In this document: piece after piece, positions 50,058-63,639 of the stretch
How the letters are laid out: the number at the start of each line of letters is the position of its first letter
Position numbering within the stretch: the first letter of the stretch is position 1
Origin: Gymnorhina tibicen
Taxonomy: Eukaryota > Chordata > Aves > Passeriformes > Artamidae
Length of the DNA stretch: 64,000 nt
Assembly (NCBI GenBank): GCA_013399875.1
Contig: VXAZ01006807.1
Coordinates: 1-64,000, forward strand
Direction of reading: 5' to 3'
Notes under the pieces: model-generated
What the model saw: only the letters and a program-made list of their open reading frames with translations
The model's database searches: none
What the model was told of the DNA's origin: nothing
Translations under genes and position numbers: made by a program

Positions 50058-53000
50058 GAAGGCAGGTGCGTGGTGGTGGCAGGTGTGGTACCTCGTGTCA
50101 CTCTTTCAGTGTTTGCTGTTTGGGGGGTAGATGAGATCCAGGCTGGGCCATTTGACAGGGGTGACTCTGCAGTGGAGAGCTGCAGGAACCACGAAATGAG
50201 AGGGGATGAGAGAAGTGTATAAACCTGCACAGGGCTGTTGTGCCATTTTAATGAGCATATTAAAGGCCAGTAAAGGAGCTAAGGAGGATCTCCAGGGATT
50301 TTTAGCTCCTACTGACTTTCTGAAGTTATTCCAAATGCAGCCACTGCTGACAAAAATTGGCAGCTTGGTTATATTCCAAACAAGGACCTGAAGGTACACT
50401 GCACAAGCCCAGTGCTCCCTAGCTCAAACAGCGAAAATAGTTCACAGCTGTCATGTCTGGTCAGATGAGCTTTTACAGACTACAGAGACTGAGATTATTC
50501 ATTTAGTTTAAAGCAAGGTTGTGTTCCCACAGCTGAAAGTGATGGAATTATTGCAGACAGTTTGCAGTTAAAAGTCCTCCATTCTGGAAGTTATTCAACC
50601 CTGATGTGAGAGGAAAACCTTCACTCTGCTGAAGCTAGCGGAAAAAGTTCCCATCAAATTCAGTGGTGGTAGGGTTTCAATTTGAACTTTCTCAGATAAC
50701 CTGGCACAATTTAGAGAGTAGGTGTTACTCAAGGGGTCATTTTCTACCCTATAACATGCCCACTGCTGTCCCAGTTGCTGGCTGGGAAACCATGAGAAGA
50801 GTCAGCCTTTTCAGCTTAGGAAAATCAACTCATCCATTGTGACCTTTCCATCAGCTCTAATTAGAGTAGTTAGATTAGAGTAAATGTTATGGGAGGTTCA
50901 GCATAGACAACATTTGCATGCCTTTATGTTGCTTAAAAAAATGGCAAACTGGTTTCTTGGTCATTCAGCAGCTTTGTAGACATTGAGGCTGTCAGAGAGT
51001 AAAAGCTGGAAATCTCCTCTAGAAGATTTATTATGATTTATGCAGCTTTCTAACTGTTGAGTGGCCAGATTCTGTTTTGAGATTCTCTGTTATAAATTCA
51101 AATAAATTGTGGAAAAAAAACTTAGGAAAGGCCTGCTGTTTCACTGTCTCATTCAACATCTGTGACGATCAAACACCTTTAGCAGGTCTGTGTCTAAGAC
51201 ATGCACACACAGTGTATCATCCCAGACATAAATCTTAATTGATGGGTATATTTACGTGTTGGAGATTCTTTCATCTCCGTTCGTGATCCTCTGTAGGATT
51301 TACCAGTTCCTGTAGCACACATGCCTTCCTAAACCAGTTCCCCTGATTGTAAAGGAAGCTGATTACATCTTGGTTTACATTAGCGTAAACGGAAATATCT
51401 GGATTATCCTATTCTGTAATAATCCCTGCATATATATGAAAAATATTATCATGTTGCTGCAACACTTCTTTATTATAGAATGAATAAAGATAATTCTTAC
51501 ACATTTTTTTGAGAGGCTGAGGATTCTAAAAGTTTTTGGTTTTTTATTTCTTTCCTCTAGCACTTCTCATTTTTCTAGGATATTAAGTGAAATGTCCAGG
51601 GCAAATTGCTGTACTACAGCAACAACACTCTGTAAAATAAATTGAGCTGCTTAAAGGGAATGTAAATGTAGAATGACTTGCACTAAAAAATAAAATTATT
51701 TCAAAATGCCATTAACTACTTCTATCACAATTCTCACTGAGCAAAGCAAATCTGTCATTGATTGACCCACTGCCAGTAATACAGCACCACTTAATATGAC
51801 TGACAATTACACTGACAATTCAAAAAATATTTGTCCTTTTTCTTTGTTTTCTTACTGTTCCCATCCAGCAGGACATTTTCATGGCATCAGTTTGGGTGGT
51901 GCTATTTGGCTCCTGCAGAGGAAAAAAGGACCAGTTTTTCTGTTATGCTGGCTATCATTTAATTCTGATTTATTTTCTGCCCTAAATCCTCCCAGCGTCT
52001 TTCAGGTTTTGTGGCCTTGCAAAGACGTATTGAAATTCAACATGTCTGCATTTTAGTATCTGCATGTCTTCCACTGGGTGATCAGGCTCATGTCCTGACT
52101 AACTTCACTGGGTGGCAAGGAAGGGTTACACATACCACAGCTGTGACTGGAGTGACACCTGGTCTAACAGAGCAACGAGGAAAATCAAGTGCTTATGTCC
52201 TCCCAAAGATTAATTGCTGATGTTGAAGATGAGAACAGACTCTCTCCAATTATTACAATTTGTACCTGGAACAAGAGGTATATCCTTCATCCTTCCCTTT
52301 CTGTGCTAGCACTTATTCTCTGCAGCTGCCTGAAAGAGAAAAAAACATTTAGCTTGAGATGGCTGATAGTGTGAAGGAAATTTTTATTTCCATTTAAGTA
52401 TAGAAATTCTGCTCTAGTGCTGAGACTTTGAAATATGTACAGGAGGCTTATGTGCAATAGGACAGAAGCCATCTCCAGCTGTAGAATTGGCCAAAGTCAT
52501 GAAATAGGAAGTGCTTGTTTTAAAGTGTGCGAGACACTGTCCTGGCTCACAGCATAAATTATGCATCTTCCCCTTCCTGCAGGCCTGCACTGTGTGTCCA
52601 CGGCTGAACACACAGTCCTTGGCCACAGCATCTGGATAACAAAGGAAATGGAATATTTGCTACTAGGCAGAGCAGTCATTTCTCACTGAGCCTTGTCCTT
52701 AATGACATGGAGTGTGCTGTTGGGATGGAGGCAGCTACTTTGCTGAGAAAGGAGCACTATGTAAAAGCAGTCACTGCCACACTTCTGACAGCCATCCCAA
52801 GTAATTAGCACCTTGGGAGATGAAAGGGAAACAAAAGTCACAACGTTTGAGGATAACTCGGTGTCTGAAAATAATTCCTTAACGCTTTCTCATTCCAAAC
52901 TGCACCAATCTTGTTGATGCCATGGTCAAACTTACTTAGGCCAACTGTCTGCTCCTCGTCCTCTCCCTCTCCCATAGAAATACACCATTGGTTAAATGTG

Positions 53001-55478
53001 TATCCAGACCTGGTCTGAAGCCCAGTCCCATTTAACATTCACAATGTAGAAATTAGTACTTAATATTACTCGAAATGATAGTAAATGCTGCCTGATGGAG
53101 CAGTTTTTCACTGCATAACCTGCTGACTTGACCATCACTGTGAAATGCAATTGTAATGAGCAAGGGACAGCAGAGGCATGGAGTGACTTCAGGGAACAGG
53201 AGAAGCCAGTGGGTGAGTTGGTTGTCCTGACTGGCTGAACTCTATCTGTGTAGGGAAACCCTCAAAACTAAGAGAAGCAAACAAAAAGGCAAAATGTGTC
53301 TGTCCTTGGCTCCTGGTTACAGAGCTGTGTCCTCTGGAAAACTGCACGGGAAGTGCAGCACACCTTGAGGTGTCATGGGAGATACAGGATGTGTTTGTTA
53401 CAGCCAAGAGCAAGCTGTAAATTATAACACACAGAGAGCAGTCATTAAGAAGGCACTGACTAGTTTAGTTTAAATTAGAGAATAGTCAAGCTATGGCAGT
53501 GATACAGACCATATTGCTATAAAACACAAACCTATCTCTGACTGTTACAGAGCTGCCCCTTTACATTTCACTGTCAGAAAAGTTACTGACTGCAAAAGGC
53601 TGCTTGGCCCTCATAAAACTGTACTCAGTTTTTGAGTGCTTTATTTATGGGATAAGTGGTGTGATGACATTTTAAACACTTTCTCTCTGAATGGGGATAA
53701 TGATCTAATGATTATTTAAGTGATTTTCTCAAACGGTCCTGAACTGAGGCAACTGAAATATATGAAAAGTATTGCCATGTAAATGTCAGTGAAAGTAATT
53801 AAGCAGTGAGAAATTTAAGAAGGTATGATTTGTTTCATTTTTCTCCTCTTCTGTGGAGATTTGAAAATGAGCAGAACTAAAATGTCCTGGGAAATATTAT
53901 GGGGTAAAAATATAGCGTGATTTAAGGAAGGTTTTCCATCTCTGTTGCAGTTGCCACATGGTATTTCTGTAAAAAATTCAGAATGAAGTATAAATGAACT
54001 GTACACTGGATCCCTAAATGTAATTTAACGGCATACATTCACTCTGAGTGTAAAGTGCTATGTCCATTAGAGCAGAAAATAGTTTATCAGGGGACTACTC
54101 ACTGGAAAGTTATTGAATATTTCAAAATAAAAAAATATAGGCTGCTGAAAATGTTGTCCAGTGATTCTATGAATTTCTATTAATGGAAGATTTTTAATAC
54201 AGATGAGGCTATATGTTTCAGAAATTGTTTAGCCAGGTTTTTCAGGACTTCAGTCTTCACTCCCCAAAAATGATGAACTAATGGTTTAAATTGAGCTGCT
54301 CCTTGGAGACAGAAGTTACGAGTCAGTTATTTTTATGAAGTCTTTTACAGAGGATTGGGGGTTTCTTGATTCTCTGATCTTTTTAAAAAAACAGTCAAAT
54401 AAAGATAAAAAAATGGCAAGGCAGAACTCCGTAGAACTAGAAGAGATGCTCTAAGAATCTTTCTGTGATCTTTTTTTTTTTAAGTTTAGTGTGTATATCA
54501 CTGAGAAATTATCTTTCTTTTCTTGTAGATAAATGCTAATTGAAATATCAGAGTGCTGACCTAATTGTATCTGATTCATTTTTATATATGCTATGTTCTC
54601 TAGTCAGTGAATTCACTCATTAATTTTATGTACAGCAGCTTGTATTTCATTAGGTGTTTTTTCCCTCCCACAGGGAGAAATAGCTCTGAGGAAACATTTA
54701 TCACTGATTCCTGCAGAAAATGTTCTTGAATTGTGAGCTGTGTAGTGAGTGTTTCTCTTTCTTCTGATTTCTTGACTTATTCTGTTTTTCATGTAAAAGT
54801 TATTTCCAAGACAGAATCTCCCATGTGGCCCTTCATTCAATTACAACTGAATATGATGTTCAATTCTTTTTCTGCCACTAGTGGGGCTGCATTATTTTAT
54901 TAATATTTCCATTACTTTATGGAGACTATCATGCAGGTTTTTTTATCTTGAAGAAATCAAGGTTTTACTATTTGCTTAGATAGATATTTTACTACCAAAA
55001 CAGAATTAAGAAACCATCTGTTGCATGTAGGTAGTGTTTTTCTGTTGTTAAGGGTAGTGTATGTGTGTATTGTGAATATACAACATCCATGTATACAAAT
55101 GAAAGCAGAACAGCATTCTGTATCAGCCGCTTAAAGGCTGAGATTTCTGTAGCTGATCATGGAAATTATATTTGATAGATCAATACTTTGCTTCCATGCA
55201 CAGAAATCTGCATGGCCTTAATTGAAAAGTTTATTCCATCACTAACAGGAATGCACTGCAACATTCTTGCTAAGTGTGGGATGTCCTGATTCAGGCAGGG
55301 CACATGAGTTAGCAGCTGAGTGGTCTGGGAAAAAGAGGTGGCAGGGATTGGAGTGGTGCAGTTTAGAGCTGCTGAGAAGATGTAGCTTCTCACGAGGAGG
55401 CGTGACTTGCCTGGTAGGGACCAAACTCAATTTTTATTTTCAGGTCATTAACAAGCATAAAGTTTTTACAGTTAAAAA

Positions 55479-55495
55479 CCAACCAACCAACCAGA
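55479..55495. repeat. (AACC)n simple repeat
   Basis: Four AACC units in a row. Confidence 0.8.
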
Positions 55496-57537
55496 TAAAC
55501 AACAGTGACTTCAAAAGCTGACCACTTCCTAACATCCCCAGAGTCAACAACAGATAAAAAGATCTTCAGGAAGAAAGTCCCCACAAGAGGTTGCAAAGAA
55601 AAACATTTCCCCTGGACAGTATCTTACAGTTATCTCCCCAGTCCCCTATGTCCTGTATATCCAATATGGGACTATTTTTGACAAAATTGAGAAAAAAACT
55701 GTTTTAGCACTCCTCTCCTCTCTAGCAAGCCTTGGTTCATTGGGCAGCACCTTTTGGACCTGCCATATCTCAGTCTGCAATTGCACATGGGCAGAGTGTG
55801 ATGTCTCAGCTCTCAGCTAGACCCAGTGTGCAAAATTTTGCTCTGAACTTTGATGAACAGAAAACCCTTAGGAATATCTACATCTTCAGAAAGGATCTGG
55901 TGCGTAATGAGTTACTCAGGACCAGTGAGAAATGCTATGGGCCTCAGAAAAAACCCAAATTATTCACTCCCTCATCTTCTTCTTGCTTCATAGCCTATCC
56001 ATTCCTACACTAATTACATGTTTACCTCCTGCCCTTGGTACAGAGGGAGTGTCCCCCACCCCACACTTCATTTGGACTTCCAAACAAGCCTAAGGCCAAG
56101 AACAAAAGGTCTTCTTTGTGTTTGATTTTCTGTGAGCGTATTTTATTCAGTAGTTTCAAAACGCTACATATTTTAAAAACATTAGTTGGATTTATCGACT
56201 GTGACTTCATGATCTTCTTCCAGGAATTCTCTCTTTGAAGTGCTTTTCCAGAGAATATTACAACTATGTCTGTTCCTTTGTAAACTTACTGACACTACTC
56301 TGTCTCTTCAGATAGATAACATGACCAGTTCCCAGGCTGCTATAATTTAAACTCATCTCTTAAGCATGCACCAGAGCAGTATAGTGAATAGATATCCCTG
56401 ATGTTCTCCCATGCTTTGCAGACTCCAGAGACAATGGTTTCTAGGAAAGGAAGAATCCCTGCCAAGCTAGTACCTGCTATAAACCCTGTGACTTGTCCTA
56501 TCCAATTTCAGATGTCTGTTCTCAAGGACATGGTGCTCCTGAGTGTAAAAGTAAAATTGGAGGATGGAAATTTGTCCAGTGGATATCATAAACTCAGAAT
56601 TTCTTTCAAGACCTATAATGCTCCATGAAGAAAAAGATGGGTCCAGGGATTCCTGTACTCATGAGGACAACAGAAAGGCCATAGTCCCAGAATCACAGTA
56701 TTCCTGTCATTCCTGGGCCTGGCCAACTACAGAGGAGTTGGAACTGTGCAACACTGGAACAACCTAACAATCTAATTTTTACAGCAGTGACCTGATTTTA
56801 ATGAGCAATTATGTAGACAATTCTATCATATATATAAGTGTTACCATTCTTTTGCTTAAAGACTAACATCAGATTACAAAATGTGGCAGATCTTCATCCC
56901 TCCTGGTGAAAGTAAGCCATTAGACTGAAATGCAAAGGGAGAGTAACAAAATAGGAACCAAGGTACTACTTGTGGATGAGTAGTCTTTCTGGGAAAAGGG
57001 ACTTGGGGTATGACAACATCTGTGTATTTTAGTTAATGGTCTTTAGTACACTACACATGAGCTGCGGTGGAAGTCAGGACCGGAGCCCTGATAACTTCTA
57101 AAACATCAGTGTCCATCTTATTATCTCCATTTCTATATGCAAAAGGCTTGCAAAAGGAAATGAGAAAGCTCTCTTGCAGAGAATGAGAAAAGAAGCGTCT
57201 CCCTGTCTCTACATGGTTTTTTGAAAGCAGCTTTTCAGGAGGTGACTCGCATCCCAGTCTCCAGTTCAGTTTAAAGAATAAGGGACATTGGCCTATCATC
57301 ACGATTCCACCCTGAAGTACTGAACTAACAGCCTGGGTTCTTGCTCTAAAAGTTACAATCTTGGCATATCATCTGCTTCTTCTCTGAGTGCCTGTTGGCT
57401 TTGTGTGTTTGGTGTGCCACTGCAGTGATAATCACAGAATGCTCGATCCGATGGAAACAACTCACTAAAGGAAACCAAAAGATGCATTAACAGTAGGGTA
57501 TTGAAATACTCTTCTAGGACTGAAGATCTTGAGTGAG

Positions 57538-57957
57538 TCATAGAATGTGTTGAGATGGAAGGGACCTTACAGACAATCTCACTTCAACCCCCCTGCCAGG
57601 AACACCTTCCACTACACCAGGCTGCTCAAAACCCCATCCAACCTGGCCTTGAACACTTCCAGGGATGGGGCAGCCACAGCTTCTCCAGCCAGCCTGGGCC
57701 AGGGCCTCACCACGCTCAAAGGGAAGAATTTCTTACTAATATTTAATCTGAATCTACTCCCTTTCAGTTTAAAACTACCACCCCTTGCCCTATCCCTCCA
57801 TGTCCTTGTAAAAAGTCCCTCTCCAGCTCTCTCAAGTAGCCCCTTCAGGTACTGTAAGGTGTTTTAAGGTCTCTCTAGAGGCTTCTTGTCTCCAGGCTGA
57901 ACAACCCCAACTCTCTCAGCCTGTCTCCATGGGAGAGGAGCTTCATCCCTCATGCCC
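57538..57957 (-). mobile_element. CR1 LINE fragment, minus strand
   Basis: Starts with AGTCATAGAATGTGTTGAGA and GGAAGGGACCTTACAGA, then GGCCTTGAACACTTCCAGGG, ATGGGGCAGCCACAGCTTCT and CTCCAGGCTGAACAACCCCA, all reversed CR1 3'-region phrases. About 420 bp are kept; the right edge is approximate. Confidence 0.94.
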
Positions 57958-60900
57958 CAAAAGGTCAGATTTCTTTTGATGGAGCCTGGGATATTTGAAC
58001 ATTGAGACTTTGCAGCGTAAAACCACTCTTTTAACGAGGGAATAAACATTGCTAAAAATATTTAAGCGTTTGATTGCAGAGGTTGTAGAAGATGTTTTTT
58101 GTACCTCTAAATACTTAAAATGTATAAAAATAGAAATGTACAAAATGTACTTAAATAGAAATTTGAAATACACTAATAGTTTTGAAAACTATGAGAATTT
58201 AATCTTGACTTTTATCCCAAATGCTGTAATCCCCAACACTCTTTAACATGAATTTGTTACTCATGTAGGTGCCCTTTGTGTTGTTCTTACTGATAGTATT
58301 GCTGTTCCAACAAAATATATTACATTTTGTTCTTTAGTGATTAACCACTCCACTTTCCTATTAACAAAGCAGCAAATGGGATGCTAGTTTCCTTCCTCCC
58401 TGCTGAGCAGATCATGTAATGCAGTTTCCTCACAATAGACAGTAAGGAGAAATAGAAACTGGTTACTGTGAATTGCTTCTATGGATACAAGTATCTTCCC
58501 TCTCTCACTGTTCTGAGACTTCATGGAGTGCTTGTCAGCATATTAGCCAAAAGGCATTCAATGCTGAATATAAATGTATTATACGAAAGTCTATTGCCCT
58601 TCTTATTTGGTTATAGTCTATTCTGTAGAAACAAATGTCAAAGGTTTGTTTTCCTTCTAAACTGTTAAACTTCAAAACTAAGACATACAAAGCATGAGTG
58701 TTGATGTTAATAGGAGCTGACAGCCTCATAGGGTGCATGAAAAAGATCAGAACTGACTAAAGAAGAATTTGCTGTGCATATAAGCCTTTACCAACCATAA
58801 ATCAAACATTTCCAAATAACTCTTTAAAAAAAATTTAGATGAAATTAACTTGTGCTATTGTTTGTACAGTGATCCTTATGCTAGTGCTGACATACACGTA
58901 GGTCAATGCTGTTTCATTGCAGAACACTAAATGGCGGATCTTGCCTAAAGACATCCATCTCTTTGATGTCAGAAAGCTCAAACATAAAAGCAGCAAGATA
59001 AACAGGCAAAGGAGATCAATTTAATTCAACACTGGAAGGATATGGGTTGTACTTCTTAATAAGATTAAATAAATGAACACTTAAATGTCTGCTCCGTGTG
59101 AAATGACTTGATTTGTTTCACGTATCCACTCCGTGCTGTGTTCACAGAATATCTCACATGAAGGATAACAACAGAAACAGTTCTTACATCTGTTATTTGG
59201 CTGTGGTAGAAATAGAGTACACAGTTACTGTGAGTGAAAAGCCATTGGTGTCATTCTATAAGTCTCTCTGATACTTCTTTCATTTTAGGCCCTATGTAGG
59301 TGGCGTTTTCAGCAGCCTTCACCACTGAGTCATGTAAATGATGCAAATACCTATTTGCATATGTAAACTGTGCTCTAGCACACAAAAAACTGTGAATTAT
59401 AACTATAAGATTTTTTCCGTTTGCTTGAAAAAATCCCAGCTTGAGAGAGATATACACTGAACATTTGCACCCAACAAATACCTCAGCCTGTTCTTGAGTG
59501 TTACTTTTAGTGCCAAACCACAAGCACAAAGAATGGGAAGATAAAACCAACAGAAGGTAACATTTCAACAGTACATAATATTATTTTCAGGACCTCTAAT
59601 AACTAACCATATGGAGTGTTGTATGCTCTCTCTTTACTCTGTTGAGTTATGTAAATTTTATAAAATAAAATGTCAGGACCTTTTCAAGTTCTTGCTAGTT
59701 AAGACAGTGTTTGTTGTAAGGAAGTAGACCACTGCAGTCTGGGACTTGATCCAAAGTCTATTTAAAACTCTTGAAAAATCAGGTGATGACTGGTCATACT
59801 GCATCTTGGGCACATGCTTCATGTTCATAAGATTCTTAATCAAATGTAAGTGTTTTGCCAGCAAAGCAAGCACGTGAGTGACTTGCTCAGTCAAGGTCTA
59901 TGAAAAAAGAGATTATCCTGTCACCACATAATGATAATCATTTTCTGCTTCTTGGCTTCTGAGGCATTCCTTATAAGTTGAACTAATTCAATACTAATTC
60001 ACTAAATACACTAAACCAGGGATATTGTGCCATGAAATCAACTTAAATGTCTTTGTGGTAACCCAGCAACAATTCAGCTGGTATTGCAAATATCTTTATC
60101 ACCCTTCATTGATTTTCCCTGGTGCCCCTACAAATTGATGTCTTTTACTGGGCTTTCACTGCTGGGATGAATTAGTTTACATATGAGCTGCTGAATGAGA
60201 GATTAACAGTCTGAATATTCCACTTGATTTCTTTGGGCAGCAAATAAAATTATTTCAAAAAATTAATTATGTTTTTTCTTCCCTTGATGTTTGATCTCAC
60301 AATAATCTTCCTAATGCTGAGATATGAAATGATTATAAAACCAAGCTTTGTTTTAAACTCATTAAGCAAATGTTGAGACTGTCCAAGAAGAAATGTAATT
60401 ACTTGCTCTACAAATTTCACACAGCAAACACAACTGCAGATCACAAGACATTGCACAATTACAGGTTTTGTTTAAAAACTTTCAGAGCAGGCAGACTTGG
60501 ATTTATCTGAACAGATTTATTTACTTTGAAAATTTATGCCTTGACTTAGTTCACTGATGTACTCAGCAGATGAGACATTTCATAGATTACTTTTGGAGTA
60601 ACCATGTGCTAATATTTATAGATAAATGTCTGCTGAAAACATGTTCAAGTTGCATTTTGATGGAAACCTTCGAGCAAACCCACTCATGGGAGCTCTTGCT
60701 ATGCCATAACACATGATTAATGGACAACTGAGGATGGGCCTTGATTGCTGTGAGGAATTCTTAATGAAGAAGGCTACAAAAAAATTTATATTAAGAAGGA
60801 AATTTATTATCTGGCACTGTTCAAGAATAATCCTTACTAAATCCAGAAAAAACAGGCTGTCATGGCTCTGAGAGCCAGGCTGCAAGGCACTGACCCTCTG

Positions 60901-60997
60901 CCTACAAACAGTGCCTGCATGGGCAGATAGGAACAATCAGTGTTTTCTGCTGATGTATTTCAAGATTTAAGGACTTTATTTAAGATTTAGACACAAA
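57958..60997. other. Intergenic DNA between CR1 copies
   Basis: No gene recognised. A minus-strand open frame of 105 codons at 59251-59568 has no known similarity and no exon-like borders. Confidence 0.5.
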
Positions 60998-61612
60998 TTG
61001 GCCAAAAGGACCAAATGTACCCTGGGGTACATCAGGCTCAGAATCCCTGGCTGGTCCAAGGAGAGGAGTGTCCTGCTTTACTCTGCCCTGGTGTGGCCTA
61101 ACCTTGAGCACTGAGAGCAGTTTTGGGCAGCACAATATAAGAAGGAAAAGCTGTTGGAAATTGTCCAAAGGAGGGACATGAAGATGGTGAGGGCCTTGAG
61201 GTGAAATGAGAAGGGGCTGAAGTCACTTGGTCTGTTCAGCCTGGAGGAGAGGAGGCTGAGGGGACACCTCAGAGCAGGTACAACTTCCTCATGAGGGGAA
61301 GAGGAGGGGCAGGCACTGATCTCTTCTCTGTGGTGACAGGACCCGAGGGAATGGCCTGAAGTTGTGTCAGGGGAGGGTTAGCTTGGATATCAGAAAAAGG
61401 TTTTTCACCCAGAGGGTGGCTGGGAACAGGAACAAGCTCCCCAGGGAAGTGGTCACAGCCCCAGCCTGACAGAGCTCAGGAAGCATTTGGACAATACTCT
61501 CAGGCACACGGTGTGACTCCTGGGGATGGTGCTGTGCAGGGCCAGGAGTTGGACTCGATAATCCTTGTGGGTCCTTCCTGCAGAAAATGACCTTTCCATC
61601 ACTGCAAGGTTT
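60998..61612 (+). mobile_element. CR1 LINE fragment, plus strand
   Basis: Reads in the CR1 sense direction: GGCCAAAAGGACCAAATGTA, CAGTTTTGGGCAGCACAATA, TGTTCAGCCTGGAGGAGAGG, GAGGGTGGCTGGGAACAGGA, GTTGGACTCGATAATCCTTG and GGGTCCTTCCTGC. About 600 bp; it lacks the final octamer repeats. Edges are approximate. Confidence 0.92.
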
Positions 61613-62571
61613 GTTTTTTGCAAGTTCTGAAATTATGAAGTGTCACAACAGTATCTGAACTGCAATTATGAAAAAGCCAAAATCAGCATAGCTATAGGAA
61701 GTGCATGTTGGAAAGATCATCAAATCAGTCTTAGATATAGGGAAAAAACCAAATAGCAAGGAAAGAACCTGCAATATGGAAGTAAAAGTGAAGACAGAAA
61801 CAAAATGGAAAAACCCACTGTTTTTATTATTAAGGCAGACTTTGGGAGGACTTGGCAAGATGGATACTGGCTAGTCAAAATTACAATAAATAAAGAGGTA
61901 TCTCCTCACCACATCAGTTCTGGCTCTTGCAGGTCAGTGGCTTCAAAGGCAGCTGTGGCTCAAGAGACATCAGGACTTGGTAGAGAGGGGAAGCAACCAT
62001 AGACACTCATTCGCCACAGTATTTTTCAAACTGATAATGGCACTCAGTGAAACTGAGTTTGGGAAGCCTTGCTTTAGGCTCTCAGATGTTCCTGAAGATA
62101 AGACATTGCCTTATCATTTTACTTATTACTAATAATTATGTATTTGCAAAGAGAAAAATAGTGGGATTTCTGCTAGGTTTAAAACACTTAAAAACCATTT
62201 ACCATGTGTCTCTCTAGAAAAGTCCTTAATTAGATATTTTTATTAATGTGATTTAACTAAAATAAATTCTATGAGATTATTAACCTGCCCTTAATTTTCC
62301 ATTTCTAAACTGTTCTGATAATCCATGATAAACTAATAAGCATGAATTGCTTTTAACTGAAATTCCTCTCATGGTCTCTTAAACATTTCTGATCACGATG
62401 AAAAGTGAAAAGACTAGTGAAAAGGAGTTATGGCTCGTATTTGATAATTAGAATTTCTGGTTTTATTTATCTAGATATTACCATTTCTAGTAAAGGAAGA
62501 GGCTTTCTGTTACAAGCTCTGCAAATATAACCACACCAGAACTCTGTAGCTGAAGTAACTGTTTTCAGTAA
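61613..62571. other. Intergenic DNA
   Basis: AT-rich, no gene or recognised repeat seen. Confidence 0.55.
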
Positions 62572-62711
62572 TTGGGTTTGGTTTGGGTTTTTTTGTTGTT
62601 GTTCTTTTTGTTTGTTAGTTTGGTGTTTTTTGGTTTTTTTGTTGGTTGGCTGGGGTTTTTTTGTTTTGTTGGTTTTGGTTTTGTTTTGCCTTGGTTGGTT
62701 GTGGGGTTTTT
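62572..62711. repeat. G/T-only low-complexity tract, about 140 bp
   Basis: Built from TTTGG, TTTTG and TTGG units; only a handful of A or C bases in the whole stretch. The other strand is A/C only. Confidence 0.9.
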
Positions 62712-63639
62712 AAAAATTTCCTTAGGAATTAAATTACTGTAATTAAGGGCTGCATTGATTTGACTTGACTGTAATTGCAGTATTTCCTAAGATACGGGAA
62801 AAATCACATGAGAAAAAAAGTGAGAGACTCATAGGGAGAAGGATGTGAAAAGAAATGTATATTGTATACAACTTTTTACATGCTGTTTTCCACTGATTCT
62901 AAATTCAACTCAAAATACTTCTGCTATGTCATGTAATGAAAGGAGAAACCAAATGTTACAGAAAAGAATATTCTGCTGACAGAAAGATTCAGATTCATGT
63001 TCAGTAATTCTTTTTTGCTCAAATATTTCATGTAAATTCATAGGACTTCTGTTCTGTAAAGCTTCCAAGGTAGTGCGTTCTGAAAAGAAGAAATTGAACT
63101 CATTATGAATGAGATTCAGAGAGTCCTGATGCATTTCTTTCTGAAGGTTCATTTTGCTTTAAGTCAGTTTTGTTCTGGAAGGTATGCCTGTCAAAAGATG
63201 GGCAGTAAAACCCCCAGCTGTAGGTCTATATGGCATAAAATGAGCCACAAATATAGGAAATGTGTTAACTCAGAAAGTTGCCTTTAGATAATTTTGTGAA
63301 AATGTTGTCTTGCTGCTCAGTGATGGTGAAAAGTCAAAGAGAATATTAAATAAGGATTTTTAATTAAGATCCCTTAGTATGTATTTCTTAATAAACAGAA
63401 ATCATCACTAAGTCATAGAAATCAATGTGAAGCCATTTCTTTATCACTACGTGCAGCTCTGCTTCCCTCTGGAAAGGAGATGCAGCAAAACTAGAGATGA
63501 TACAAAGAGGGAAGAAGAGCAGGATCAGAGAGACAGAGCATCTGCTGCACTGGAATGTATTAAAGAGTTGACGCTGACAGGCAGCTCAGCCCCACACAGC
63601 CCCACACAGCTGGGACCCTCCCTCAGTGGGAAAGGGACA
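62712..63639. other. Intergenic DNA before the ERV-derived repeat
   Basis: No gene seen. A 10-bp direct repeat (CCCACACAGC twice) lies at 63591-63610. Confidence 0.5.

Larger units (their letters stand above)
45299..57537. other. Downstream intergenic DNA, no gene recognised
   Basis: About 12 kb with no convincing exon. Several short open frames (to 116 codons) lack known motifs. It contains a GC-rich hairpin at 50026-50057 and an (AACC)n stretch near 55479-55495. VIPR2 would be expected further right by human synteny; I looked for its conserved receptor segments on the minus strand and saw none. Confidence 0.5.

Noticed and set aside
59251..59568. 105-codon minus-strand frame with an ordinary-looking composition (ENATY, MKEVSERL)
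   Set aside because: I could not match it to VIPR2 or any other family and no good splice sites or promoter flank it.
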